From Micropterus salmoides (Eukaryota; Chordata; Actinopteri; Centrarchiformes; Centrarchidae), in contig NW_024040817.1 in NCBI RefSeq assembly GCF_014851395.1, positions 21,220,485 through 21,284,484 on the forward strand: a stretch of 64,000 bases of DNA. Direction: 5' to 3'. This document shows positions 1-13,400 of this stretch, in pieces (position 1 is the stretch's first letter; each line of letters begins with the position of its first letter). A model generated the notes under the pieces. The model was not told the origin of the DNA. It searched no databases and worked only from the letters and a program-made list of their open reading frames with translations. The translations under genes were made by a program, and so were the position numbers.

Positions 1-1576
1 CCAATGTATTTTTCTATTTCATTAATATAAATTCCATCTAAAACAACATTTGATTGTGCTCTGCATCGAATAAATGAATTATTTATGGCGTTTCTTTGTT
101 TTGATATCGGAATTATATATTGGCCATCAGTCGACCACTATTCCGAAATAATCCTTGGATAATGTCACACCAACATGTGACAATTTTTGCAGTTCATTTG
201 AATCTGTAAAACCTTTTATGTTAAAAAAAATACTGTAGTTTCTGTTAAAAAATACCTGTAGAGATATAGTAGACTTAACCTTAAATATTTGTTTACAAAA
301 AGTGTTGAACTGTAATGCTAGGGCCTCTTATTTTTATAACCTATGAACTCCATCATCGTCTCCAGCATCTCACTTGGCTCTGATCTATTTTCTGGTGCCT
401 TTATTTACATTCTTTCTCTCCTTCCTCATAGCCCTGATCTCATGCATGCTACTTAAGTGTAAACCTACATTTATCTTCCCAGCTCCCTGCTCCTCTGGAT
501 CAGTGCATTCCAGTACGGGTAATCAGTCATGGCTTGAGTTATAAGCGAGAAATACAAACCTTGTGCTTACATTATCATTGTCACCCTTAAAATATTTGTT
601 ACTTCAACAAGTAGAGAGGGGGAAGCTAGGAGTCCAGTAACAGCTAAAAATGAGCATCCAGCTACGCATGATCCTTCTGATCAGTGATGAGGCTGTATTG
701 TTAGAAAATAACTCATAACACCTTTCCGCTAAGTTTGTGTGGACTTCCAGCATTTTGAGCCCTTGCACCTCCTGCGCATACACATTTTCGCTGAGCCTAC
801 AGGTAATGATAATTAAAGTCTGTGCGAGGTCAGTGCTTAGGGCTCATGGTGGATGTTGGAGCTGGGCCAGACTGTTCTCGATGGATGTATGGATACTTGC
901 CAGTCTAAAATTGAGTTACGTTAGATAAGTTAATGTTCTGCAAACATGACATTTTATTGTACAGCTGTTATATCTGCAATTTAAGTGCTATAAGATAAGA
1001 TAGCCATAAAATAAAATATCACCTTCTCTACCTTACACTTAGTAGCATTTAATGTGTGAGGGGTATTCGACAAGTTACAGTGTGTAGTATGCGCATAATT
1101 TAATTGAATAGACCGGCCCGATAGGTTGGCCCCCTTGTCACTGAAACCCAATCCAGCTGAGAGAGAGTCAGTTTCGGATCGGTGCATCCCTAGAGTAGAC
1201 ATTACCTTGTTGAATGGACGCGTAACCTGAGCAACCAAAGAACGAGAGCCTCATTTTCGACCTGTCAATCGTACAACAACGGCCATAGTGCATCATTGTT
1301 ATTCGAAATTTGAGCCTAATGTTGATCTTAATAAATATACTAAATGCTTCTTGACTGGTGGAGACGGCGTCATCAAGGCTTGTTGAAAAGGAATAATGTT
1401 TTTCTTAATGTGATAAAGAGCATTTTCAGACGCAAAAGCTAATTGAGGAGATGTTGTTGACTGCCTCTTGCCATTGCAAATTCTGATTGTTTTCATCTTT
1501 CTTTCCATTTACTTTTGCTCTCACAAAATCTGTTTGTCACATCCTCCCTGCATCGGCATTTCTCCCAGTTAGTTAT

Positions 1577-1584
1577 GTTCTTTG
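1577..1584. repeat. Left target-site duplication of the 1585-2339 element
   Basis: GTTCTTTG, repeated exactly at 2340-2347 on the other side of the element. Confidence 0.8.
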
Positions 1585-2339
1585 TAGAGCCCGACCGATC
1601 TACAGTGTCGCACAAAGAGGAGCTACAGGAAGCAGTGTTAGATTCTTGTCCAGCTCACGTTTATTTACATGTCCGCTCTGGTTTAATCATTTCAGACACA
1701 CCGGCTATAACTGCAGACAGGCGGCCCGCAAATATATTAATACGTCAGAAACTGTAGTTTATCGGCTCATTAACGTTAGCACTATGCCACTAATAAACAC
1801 GGCATTAGCTTTGTGGCTAATTTAGCCACGGGCAGCGTTAGCTGCTGTCTGCTGCTGTTGTTAGTGATGTAAGTGATGAACTAGGAGGAAATGAGAGGAC
1901 CGTTCGCTAGAACTGCCACACTGCTTCAGAAATAAATCTACAATCACTTCTGTTACTAGCATAGCCTCCAACACCCAACTAAATTACCGTAATATTAAAC
2001 ATGCTGCTGTGAGCCGGGCGGAAGCCAGGAGAAGGCAATGAAAAACGGGAGGGTTAGAAAGTCATGAATGTTTTCAGAAGAGGAGAAGTGATTGGGTCTG
2101 TTTTTATTATAATTATTTAAGTCATGTAATTGACACAACAAAGGATCGACTCACCACTAGCACTGCCCTCTCCGTGTTTCTACCGGTTTCTGCATGCGGC
2201 GGTTAACAGAGGAGGGTTGACATGAGTGAAGGATCTGTCTCTCTGTTTCTTTATCAATAGTGATATATCTGCTGTTATAAACGCTGATGCTGATTAAATG
2301 CATTTAGCTCATATCGGCCAGTATATTGGTCGGGCACTA
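1585..2339. mobile_element. Non-autonomous hAT-type element (MITE) with 8-bp TSD
   Basis: The left end starts TAGAGCCCGACCGAT. The right end, read as reverse complement, starts TAGTGCCCGACCAAT, so the ends form an imperfect 15-bp terminal inverted repeat. It is flanked on both sides by the 8-bp direct repeat GTTCTTTG (1577-1584 and 2340-2347). An 8-bp duplication with TAGxGCCCGACC termini is typical of hAT-superfamily elements common in fish. The 755-bp interior has no transposase frame, so it would have been moved by an enzyme encoded elsewhere. It lies inside the vps50 intron and breaks no exon. Confidence 0.85.
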
Positions 2340-2347
2340 GTTCTTTG
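2340..2347. repeat. Right target-site duplication of the 1585-2339 element
   Basis: GTTCTTTG, an exact copy of 1577-1584. Confidence 0.8.
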
Positions 2348-4357
2348 TCTGAATCTTAACTTTTACTGCTGTCTTTTTTTTTTATGCTACAACACACAGG
2401 CACAGATTAACACTTCAAATCTGACTCATTCATTTGGATACATGAATGAACTCTGTCTTCCAAGAGGCAATCACCATCATCAAAAGGCTGTAGTGTGCCA
2501 TTTGTGTCTTTCTCCTCACATTGCTCTCTTGGCTCTCACTCTCATTACCTGGACTCCGATGCACTGGCCGCTCATAGTCTAATGAGCCTGACAGCCAGTT
2601 GGCCTTCCTGCATTTATGTGAATGTAATATCTTCTTGTTTGGTATAAGTAGCTGCACAAGAATGAGTCTGTTTGCGTTTGATTAATAATTATGTATAAAG
2701 ATTGGTGGCCTGAGATTATGATGATGATCATTACTATGTCAGTTGCCATAGTTGCCTCCTTTTTCTTGTCTACAGTCCATGCCTTGTACAACCAGCCATT
2801 TTCATGGTGTTTTTAGGACAGATGACATGAAACTCCCCCAGGAAACGGGGGAGAAATGTTTAAATGACTTTGTGGCAGCAGGCAGTCAGAATGGATGGGG
2901 GCAACATTGTGTTGGTCACAAGCTTGCGGTAAGAAAATCTAATTGCACTGCAACACCCATAACCTATAGGGCTTTGCTCAGTGCTGTGCCCACTTCTCCT
3001 GCGAGGGAGTCCTCAATTCACTAGGGTCCCATAGCGTGACTGTGGGTGGGAGCTGCAAAACAGAAAATTATGGTATATGTTACTTGACTTTGAAAGAGAA
3101 CAAGGAATAACACACTTTAATAGCATAGACACAAGCAGAGCACAGTGTGTGGTTGTGCAAAATTGTGCTGCAGATGTTTTTTTAAGAAAGAGCAATTTTT
3201 GAGTTTACTTGCAAATGAAATCCCTGATTTAGTAATGGTAAAGGAATGAAGGCTTCCGACTTTGCTATTAAATTATTTTTGTTGAAGCTGCTGTAATGAG
3301 TATGGTTATAATAACACTGGATCAAGTGATTATGTGTTATGTCAAAGGGGTGGCTCGTAGTGATAAACCCAAAGAAAATCATCACCCCGACAGTTTAACT
3401 AATTCTTTTTGTTTTTAAGCCCACAATTTTACTGTTTTGTTTAGTTTAATCATTCTCATCAGGATCTTTCCCAGCCACGATAGCTGGCTTTTTTTTTTTA
3501 TTGTGAAAAGCACTGCACGCTGCCTGCTGAGGACCCAAATGGCATACAGACAAAGTAAGCGACTCGCTGGTAAACATAGTGGAGCTTTATAAGCAACTGA
3601 TATTTCCCCCAGGAGTTTGTGGAAACCGTTAAAGAGCTAAAAGAGGAGTGACTATTTACGTACATTTATCATTTGGCCAGAAACTCGACTCTAAATTAAT
3701 GCTAATGTTCCTCCTTAGTTGCTCGATGTCTAAGCCTAACATATTAGCCATAACAACTTTATAAGGTGATCATTTGTTGTGATTACAGATTGTTGCGCTA
3801 CTCTCAGGTTGCCAAAAAATCAATTTCTGCAGCTTTATGGAGGAAATGACCTCCTCATAGGTGAATTCAAACAAAGCTTAACTAGAAATGGAAAAGGCTG
3901 GTTGGTGTAACAGTGTAAGAGTTACATTTCCTCGAAGGCATAGTTATCATGGCTGATAATGACTCATTTTGATGAAATAGCTCATGAGATGAAATGGCCC
4001 ACATGTGAACAGAGCTGGAGGCGGTTAGCTATGCCATCACAGCATACATGTAACAAATGTGTCACTGCCATTGTGTTTGTTTCTTACCCTCATTGCTTTG
4101 TTAATGACACTTTCTACAGCAAACTGAGCTGGTTTCAGAAATGTGAATCATGGAACCCGGAGGCAATATTGCCTATTTTCACTTGGATTTGAACACTGCT
4201 GTTCCCAGGGTAGACAGCTATCCTTATTTTCCCTCATGCCATCTTGTCTAACCGACAAAATCTATCTGCAAATATTTCAAAATATCAACTGTACAGCATG
4301 TGTCTCCAAGAAGTTTGATTTGCAGTTTCCCTGCTGTTTACCTTTTCACCAATCCAG

Positions 4358-4498
4358 ACTGCTATGGACCAGCTGCACATGCACTTCACCCAGGCCATCC
4401 ACAACACAGTGTTCCAAGTGGTGCTGGGATATGTGGAGCTGTGTGCCGGCAACGCTGATACCAAGTTCCAGAAGATGCAGTACAGGGACCTGTGCACA
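4358..4498 (+). CDS. vps50: vps50 exon a (47 codons, phase 0-0)
   Basis: Acceptor caatccag precedes ACT GCT ATG GAC. The translation runs TAMDQLHMHFTQAIHN to KMQYRDLCT, nearly identical to vertebrate syndetin at the end of the Vps54_N-type domain. The donor GTAAGG starts at 4499. The Met at 4364 is internal and not a start codon, because the exon begins two codons earlier in phase with an upstream exon. At 141 nt it is symmetric. Confidence 0.95.
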
Positions 4499-7400
4499 GT
4501 AAGGAGACGAGTGTGTATGTTGGTTTGTGTGTGTGTGGCGGTCAATTTATTCTACCAATGTTCATCCATTCTGTGTGTAATTTAACAGCTTTTTGGCCAG
4601 AAAAGGTTCAGTCCGCTTTGTTAGATGCTGGTGTGAAGACTAATCGCTTCTTTAGTCCAGTGAACATTTGAATAAAAATGCTACCTGCAAAAGTGGTGAA
4701 AGGACAAATGACATACTGCTGGGCTCACACACTTTGTTACTCACATTAATGCTCTAGCTTTCTAATTGCGTTGTAACCAAGCGCAAAATGCCTAATTTCA
4801 TGACATGGGATTCAGATTCTCCATAATACAGTGAAATGAAGGAGGGGCGGAAAGCGTGGAGGAAGGGATTGATACAATACAGAACCAATGCTCTGCAGCA
4901 GCACTTTTGACTGGGCTCTTCATAGTGGCCTGCACGCCTCAGTCCCCTCTCTGTAAAATATATCACATTTGCATGGCCAGCAAGCCATATCTTGATCAGT
5001 TCATCATAAACTTTCTGGGAGTGAGTTTTTTTCCCACTGTGTGGAGGGGTATATAAATGGTATAGGTTAAGGTGGACCACAATGGAAATAAGTTTGTAAC
5101 TTTATGTTATCCTCGACAGTTCTGATAAATGTATATTTTCATGCATTTATTTGTGTTACTGTCCAATCAAATCAAGGTTTATCCCTGCCTGATCGGAGGG
5201 TACAGTTTGTTTTTTTTACAGTCTCTCCCGATATGTTATAGTTTTGCCCTCCCAGATGCTCCACGTCTGGCCTTGCTGTTTGACTGCACAGCTTTTACGA
5301 GGGGCACTGCTCTCTGTGCTCAAATCTCCAATGCCCTGCCCTTTACCTCTTACCTTTATGCTACCTTTCCTCCTCTTCGCTCCTCATCTCGTCTACTCCT
5401 GCTTCTTTTTTTTTCTCAGTTTATGCATGTTTTTCTACCCCAATAGGTAAGTGGCATGTAAGAAGCAATATTATATGAATAAAGGCTGTGGGTTCCAATC
5501 CTGGGGGGGTGGAACTAAGTTGAATGAACATGATTTATGTAGGGAAATAAAAAATTAAAAAACACTGCTGATGCTATCATGCTGACCTGAATCGTTTCTT
5601 GTTTTTTCAATCAAATTCCTTTTTTGTTGGTTGCTCACCCAATATTGTTGTGTATTGTGTAGTGTGGGGGGCACAAAGACATTTTTTCGGCTTTTGAAAT
5701 CACGGGTCATTACAGAAAAGGTCTGACAACCAATGGTTTAGATTGAAAGGAGTCAATGAAGTGCTGAATTCAATCTGGTTGCTGCTGTTATAAATATATC
5801 TTTATCTATCTGCTGAAGTGACATACTTAACTGTCCACTTTGTTATTGTTTTTTCTGTGGACCTAACCGTTTACTGGGAATCTGTGTCCTGGATACCCTG
5901 AAATACCGTGTGCATGCAACTGTACAGTAGTTACAGACATGTCCTAATATTACCTTGTGTTTGATTGATACTCTGCCTTGTTGCCTGGATGATCCCACTC
6001 ATAAAACAAAAACACACAGATATGCTGTACTCTTTTACCAATTTAAGATTGATGGGATGTGTTGTTACACTCTCGGATGTGTGATCATGATTGATGGAGC
6101 AGCCCATACACACACAGGCGTACACTCAAAGAAGTATGTGAACACCCCCACATAGTTCATTTGTGTTATATTATTTTATTTAATGCACTTATGTATCTAC
6201 CTTTAAAACGTCAAAAGGAGAAATAACCAAAGCAGCCATGTGAATTAAATGTCTAGTTTATGCGGTGGTTTTGAAGAGGTGCTAAAAGTCTGAAGATGGG
6301 CTTAAAAACGTATTTGAAATATCCTACATTCCTATCCTCTTTGGAGGTTGTTTTGGATTTTACAGCAAAGAGGCTCACTGACTTGTTTCTAAGGTCTCTG
6401 ACTAGTATAAAAATATACCTGAGGACAACTTCTGGGTCAAATCAACACACCGGGTAAAAAAATGTGTTTGGGGAAATCAGCTAAGCAATAATCTCTGCTT
6501 TTTCAACAAATAACGTTGATTTGCTCTTGAGCAAGGTGTTGGCCCCTCACCTGCTCCAGTGGAGCTGCTTAGTAGAGAAATGTCTTCATGTCATGGAACT
6601 GTATCACTAGGAAACCTGGTGTTTGTGGAAATGCAAACTTATTCAGCTGCTGCTCCCCTGATAAATAAAGGTTAAGAAAATGTTGGAACCACATTAGACC
6701 CTCTGAACTTGCCTCTTAGTTATACAACTTAAAATTCAAGGGAAATGGGAACACTCAGAAAGGTCAGTTCTGATTGTGAGGGGATCTTATTAATTTTACA
6801 TCAACATCTCATCATTATTGGCCAGCCTCACCCCTGTCTGTCTGACTTTTTCTCCTGATGGAAATAAGACTGTTCATTTCCAGAATCATAGGAGGTTCTC
6901 ACAGGAGAGGAGGTGACTGTAAAGGCTGGACTATATACCGTACTGCATGCCAACACTTTGGTAATTTATTCAACTTTTTCATTCTGTTTATACGGTTAGA
7001 GTTATATTAATGCTATTCATCCAGCCAACGGGTGGCTTTCTAGACAAAAAAATACCAGCAAATGGGAATACTCTAACAGAAATACTGTTTCTGATGATTT
7101 TGCGAAGTCATGTTGTAGGGGGTAATGCACATGTCAGCCTCTAGAAGCTGTTTATGGGGCTTTAGCCTTTTAGTATTGTTTTTTTACCCATGTTATACAA
7201 AGCCATTAGCCCTTCTAATGACAGAGAAATCATCCCAACAATATCAAACAACTACTCATCAGTAACCGATAGTGATCTATCCCACTCTTATTGTGCAGTG
7301 TCCCATTATTTTGATATAGGCTGACCTTTAGTGCAATTGTATTTCTAAAAGGTGGACCATTTTTTGAGGCTGCAGAGTGGATACACTGTTGCTTTTGCAT

Positions 7401-10400
7401 GTTAAGCAGTACCATGATCTTTCATTTGTTAAGTTAACTTAACTACTACTTAACTAGCTTAATTTCAGAATAAAACTAATCTACTGCAAAACATTGTGCA
7501 TCTCATCAGCAGATTTATTTACTTTTTAAGGTCAGAATACCCCATACTTTATATTTTTTCTCTTGAGTTTCTTGGATCATTCTTGTGTGTTTCAGGGGAA
7601 TCTGGGTTTTGAATAGCAACAATAATGTTTCGCTCTGAATCCCATGGAGAATTTGTCAATGCCTTTGACAAAGTTTACATGTGCAATGAACCTTGTTGTA
7701 GCAAGATACTGTGATAATGCATGTACAACTTGAAAAAGGGAGCAGATATTTAAAAACACCTCACAATCTCATACCCCATTCTCTGATCTGGATTTAACAG
7801 CTGCATGGAAAGTGATGATGGTTAAAAGGAATTTGCCTTAAACTATTGTTATACCATTGTTGTTCTTAAAAAGCTAAGTCCTTGGCTTTGCAGTAGCATC
7901 AGTCAGTGGTTGATTTATTTGTTTATTTGACAGGGACAGTGCATAGCTTCTATTAGCTAATTTGCATCTGTAGTCCTCAGGCAGGAAACAGAGAATAACA
8001 TGTATTTTAAGAAAATGTACACTGTAGTATAAAAACACAATTACAAGAGCCTTAGAGTTTCATTCCTACCTAGCGACAGAACTCAACCAGAAGGGGCAAT
8101 CCAGTTTCTTTACTCTTTAAGGGTGTGCCACAGGGTTTTGTATTGGGTCCTTCGCCCTTTACCTTATACATAAGAAATATGTTTTTCACTTTTATGCAGA
8201 TATATAAACCAATATATAAACTGTGTCACTTTCAAAATAACTTACAGACTAATTTTATGCCATCCAGAATGCTACTAATGGTCTGTAACTTGTCCTTAAC
8301 CTTACACAATAATTTCATGTCCAGTAGATTAAATCAGGAGTAGCAGGGTTGCTGATAAGATTTTTGTTTACAAAGTCATTTCAAGAGATTTTTCTTATTA
8401 TGTAGGAACCTACTGCACCTAAGTGCCTAGACGTGTTGTTAAAATGATGGCAAATATGTTGGCTCAAAGTTAAACCAGACTCTTTATACAGACTTGTGCA
8501 CCAAGTTGTGTTTAGGTGTGTGTGAGAGATTCCTTAGGACTCCTTTCTTTAGGAGGGTGTGCTATACTTTGCTGGCACAGCAGGTCTACAGATTGCAGAC
8601 TATGTTTTTGATCCCTTGCAGGTTAATCTGTTTGTTTATTCTTTTTTGAAAGGAAGGGGGTTTTATTGTGTTTTCCTAAAGAAAGTGAATCAGCTAAATC
8701 AAGGGTGTCTGCAGTCTCTTGCACAACTCTTTTGTAAAATACTGTATGTCGCATTTCTTTCCTGCATACTCCTCCAGATGCCCACACACAATTGAAAAGA
8801 CGCACTTTGTCTTTTGAAAACCTCCCTGACACAGCTTGACATGTGTCGTGTGCATAATGATGGGCAACCGTCTTCAGAAAATAGCTGTTCCAAAATAGAG
8901 CCCAAGCCTGCCTCCTCAGTACTCTCATTACTGTACTTATTGAAAAGGCTGTGTCCAGCAAAAGATTTTTATCAGCTTAGGTAGCTGAGATTACTTCTTC
9001 TCATCATACTCACTGAGCTGAACCCCCACACACAGTCACACCACTTACCACCATATCGTGTCCCCTCACCCCAGTTGCCTGGCAACATGCTGCTGTGATA
9101 CGGTTGGCTGGTGGAGAACACTGAATGTCAAAATGTGAACATTGTTTTGTCAGAACTGGTCCATCAGCGTACCCGTCTGACCAGTGGTGCTGGAGTCTGT
9201 TTGTATGTTTCTCTTATTATTCTATTATTATTTATTTCAGGTTGGTCTTTCCTAAGCACTCATTTATTTTCTTTGACTGTACACGAAAATTGTAATTCTA
9301 GATTCTACAAATTTGTTAAGCGTACCGTTCACCACTGTGAACGGTTTTCTGTGGTCAGAGCGGTGTAAGGGTTTGTTGTTAAAATGTTAATTTGGAGAAG
9401 CATTCCCAGTGTTTATGGTTACACAAACGTCCTCAATAAGGAAACGTGATTAATGTCCATTGTAGCATAGGTATTATAAACCTCTCTAGTTTGAGTGCAG
9501 TTAAAACTAATTTAAATGAGGATTTATTACACTTGTGAGATATTTGACTGTCCTCATTGGAGGTTTTGCAGTGCATGTTGCTTTAATGTGCTATTGAGAA
9601 TGGGCTAACAGTCTGATGTGTGATTAACAGTTAAATGTGTTTGAAAGCATCGCCATACCTCGAGTATTCAGTACTTTCATACAGTATAGTACATTACCAA
9701 CTTTCCCACTTCTAATTTGAAGAGCTAAAAATGTTTGATTACCCGAGAAACTTCACTGTTCAGTGTAGTGATATGTTACTGTTTTGAGAAATGGCTGTTG
9801 AATTACAGGCCATCTTGAACAACAGTGCTCGACAGCAGTGGATTCATGCCTGTTTGGAATTTGGCTGCCTTGGGAAACAGCTCTGTCATTAACATCATTG
9901 AGATAGAGGCCATTATATGAAAATTTCTTGCTGATGGCTCACAGTCGTGAATCTACTTCAGATGTCTCCCTAGCAAATGTTCTGCTGAGAGATTGTCCTG
10001 GCAAATGGTGGTTTGTCACTCAGGGACTCGGACATGCCAGAGGAAAAAGCCAGAATAAGATGTGGGACTTTACTAATGTTTTTTTTTTTTTTTTTTTTTT
10101 TTGACACAGTTGGGGTCTGTATTGCAATGCACTGTTTTCTCTGTCTGCCATTACCAGTGTGTGAGGCTTGTGGTGTGTAATTTACAATGCTTTTGTGAAA
10201 GATAGCAGGGATCTGCAAATGCTTATTTATTACCATGGTTTAAACAAAGTAAAGTGCGGCTGCTGTCGACAGCGCTGTTTCATCTGGCAGTGATTAATTG
10301 GTCACTGAGCATGTTGACAGGCGAGTTGTTCTGTAGAGCCTTGAACTGTGTCAGTGGCTACTATTGTGCCAGCTGCACTATTCTTAGGTGGGCCAAATTT

Positions 10401-13400
10401 TAATTTAACACAAGCATTTGTCCAGGCTGCCTGGCCTCCTACGAGCTCAGAATCAGACGTGTTCATCTGCTGGATGTGTGCAAGAAAAACAGCAGTGTGC
10501 ATTATCCTTTGAGTACTTTCCTGTTTTGGATTTAGCACCATTGTAATAACTCACAAAGCTCTATGCAGGAGTTGCAGTTAGTCCATGGATTAAGTCAAAT
10601 TGTCAGATATAGGTACGTAGATAATTAATTATTTATTTATTTATATAAAAAACACAGGTCAGCATTAGAATTCTCTTTAAAGACATACTTAAGGCATGTT
10701 GCTGTCAGAACTATCAGTCATATCTTATTTTCACTTGTAAATTAATACATATTACTCCCATGTACTGTATGTAATGCAGAAATAATAAAGTTGCCATTTT
10801 ATGAAAGCAGTAACTCATTTTCGGCCCAGGTACGTGATCATTATATCATTGCTGATGGATTACTTTCTGATGCTCAGACAGTGACTGGTTTTCCAGCTGC
10901 ATATACATTTTTATATATCTATAGTACTGGGCTTGCTATACAGTGCGATTAAAGAATCGCACAAAAACAAAATCTCATATGAGTTTATGTATGTGTATGA
11001 ACTTGACACAAGTGCTGTTTCCACGACAACCATCAGTACATTGTTATCCTGAGAGGGAATAGCTCTGTGAGATCCATTTCCTTTTTTACATGACTGCTAA
11101 AAGGATAGTTCTTCTCTCTTTTTAACCTAAATGCAACTGAGAATTGTCATCTGTGCATGTTAATTTTGAACTGAAGTTGTCATGTAGTATAATATAATAG
11201 CCTTCCGAATGTGCACATCAGATATTTTTAAATCTGTATATTAGTAAGACACCCTCTTAATAGCATCCTTATTTAAATCAGTCCTTAATTAGCTCTTACA
11301 TAACATGAAAATGTTCCTTTTGACACAGAAAATAGATTTTTTCCAACACAATGCCTTGAATGACGAGTCTAAGCAGGCTTTAATTAGATGTAACATAGAG
11401 GACAGCTCATTAGCTTATTTTTTGTCTCGTGCTGAATCTTGTAATTTATTTTAAAGTAGTCCAGCACTGTGTGCTTTGTAACTCAGAAGTATTTTTTTAT
11501 CTACAATAGAAGCACATAAGAGACATTTGACACACATAGAGCAATATAACAATATGACAAGGAATTCAAATACTGTGTAGAAAAGAGCATCAGTGACCTT
11601 GTTTTCATCGCTTCTATGTTGGCAGCATATTACCCTGGACAGCTACATTCCCTGCCTGACAGATCTATGCAAGGCTTTGTGGGAGGTTATGCTGAGCTAC
11701 CACCGCACCATGCAGTGGCACGAGGAGCATGACAAACAGGAGACCACACCCATTCCAGGTAAGAGACAGCTATTAATTCCTATGACCTTTTGAAATTTTT
11801 CAGAACCAATTTATATTCAGCAGCACTACTGTATTTGTTCTGACCTGCCAAAAAGCAGCAACAAGGCGCACAGTTCCCTGTAGAAGCATCATATGTTGGT
11901 GCAATTAAAGACCACCCCTCACACGTAGCACATCCCATAGACGGAGCACATGACTTGTACACCTTCAATCTTGCACAAGCTAATATTTGGTACCTCAAAC
12001 TCTCCTTCCTTTATTATCATTTTAACTCTCTATAGTCTTTGTTTGTCCGCTGTTTTCTCTAGTTTTTCATTTAGATTTGCTCACAAAACATCAAATCTTC
12101 TCCCTGTACCAGAAGCTGAAAAAAGTTATACAAATACAATTTGAAGTACACTTACATATATTTGAACAAAATCCCATCCCACAAATAACCCTTACCTAGT
12201 GCACCATTACAAATTTACATTTAAAAAAAAAAAAAAGTTCAATGGTAAGTGTGATGAGCGATTTATTAACACACAAAGAACACAGCTGAGGAAAGAAATG
12301 GAAGTAAGGAAAATAAAATTAAACAAATAAGCAGGGTTGTATCTATACATTTGAAATGTCAGAGTCATCCATCTCTTCTACCTGATCCAGAACTGGTTGC
12401 TAAATGGTGTAAAAGTTGAGGGCAGGGTCATAAAATCTCTAATCCATAGATTGAAAGTTGGAGGAAATCTCCATTTAAGTCTTTCCATTTAAGCGGTGTA
12501 AGGTTATCATGTTTTGCCGCATTGGTTGAGACAGAGATTTCCTGTCTGTTTGATAAGCATACACTAGGAGCAGCTTTATAGCTCACAGAGAGGAATGATT
12601 GAACCCTGGCCTATGAAAAGAGAGTATTGAATGTGTGCTGGTGCTTCAGTGCAGCGATACAGTTACTGAAGTGGCACATATCTTTCAGCATTTACTAAGG
12701 AAAGTTTATTTTATTATAAATCTGAAAAGTCCATTGAATGAGTCAATAGTGGAGTAATCGCTTTCGATTACACTGCCATTTATACACCTCTCTGCAAAAA
12801 AACAGAGATGTGCTTTATAGTTTTACAGTACAGTAACTCCAGTAGTTACAGTAGCTCTGTGGTGCAATAATAGTGTTTTTTGAATGTAGTCATTATCAAA
12901 TTTAAATTGATTTGACAGGCTGTCCTAATTGCATGAATATAAATGATGTGTACACATTGTTGAATTTACATTGCGGAATTAATATGAGCCAGTTGTATGG
13001 CTTTACGGATAAATATATGCAAAGGTGATGAACTGTGAATTCGTATTTTTCTTACAGAAATGTGTCATGTGTGACTGTGAGTGTTATCTGTTTCCATGCT
13101 AATAGAAACAGGACTTTCAAGTCCAGCTGTGTTAAGTCCAATGTGGTACCGTTTACAGATAACCTGCTACAAATATGTAATCTTTGATGTAAGTTACATT
13201 ATTTCCACACATGTTTTCCTTTTTTTTTTTCCAGTTACATTCTTGACTTTCTGATATAATTTAGATCCACAAATTCTACCTGTTATATCATTTTAGAAAA
13301 GAAATAGCAAGTTTTTGTACATTTGGCTCATTTTGTGACGATAACAGTAAAGTGCACTGACTCGCCTTTGGAAACTCAGTATAGCTGCACTCTAGTTACA

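Larger units (their letters stand above)
1..4357 (+). other. vps50 intron (3' part), non-coding
   Basis: No exon for the preceding vps50 segment (expected to end near a Leu-Gly-Lys-Thr-Gln stretch) could be found here, so the whole stretch reads as the 3' part of the intron before exon a. It holds one clearly bounded hAT-type MITE (1585-2339) and otherwise AT-rich sequence. The short open frames have no recognisable product. Confidence 0.6.
4499..11625 (+). other. vps50 intron a/b (7.1 kb)
   Basis: Non-coding intron. It contains a LINE reverse-transcriptase relic (about 7905-8340), a T24 run at 10079-10102, a TTAA-type repeat copy (10677-10932) and a perfect hairpin (9324-9345). The remainder is AT-rich with no feature I recognise. 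Confidence 0.85.

Noticed and set aside
1..4357. Upstream vps50 exon
   Set aside because: Searched by eye for the segment preceding TAMDQ; none of the CAG/GT sites is preceded by matching coding sequence.
4364..4366. ATG of MDQLHMHF as a start codon
   Set aside because: It is two codons inside an internal exon with a good acceptor; syndetin has about 265 residues before it.
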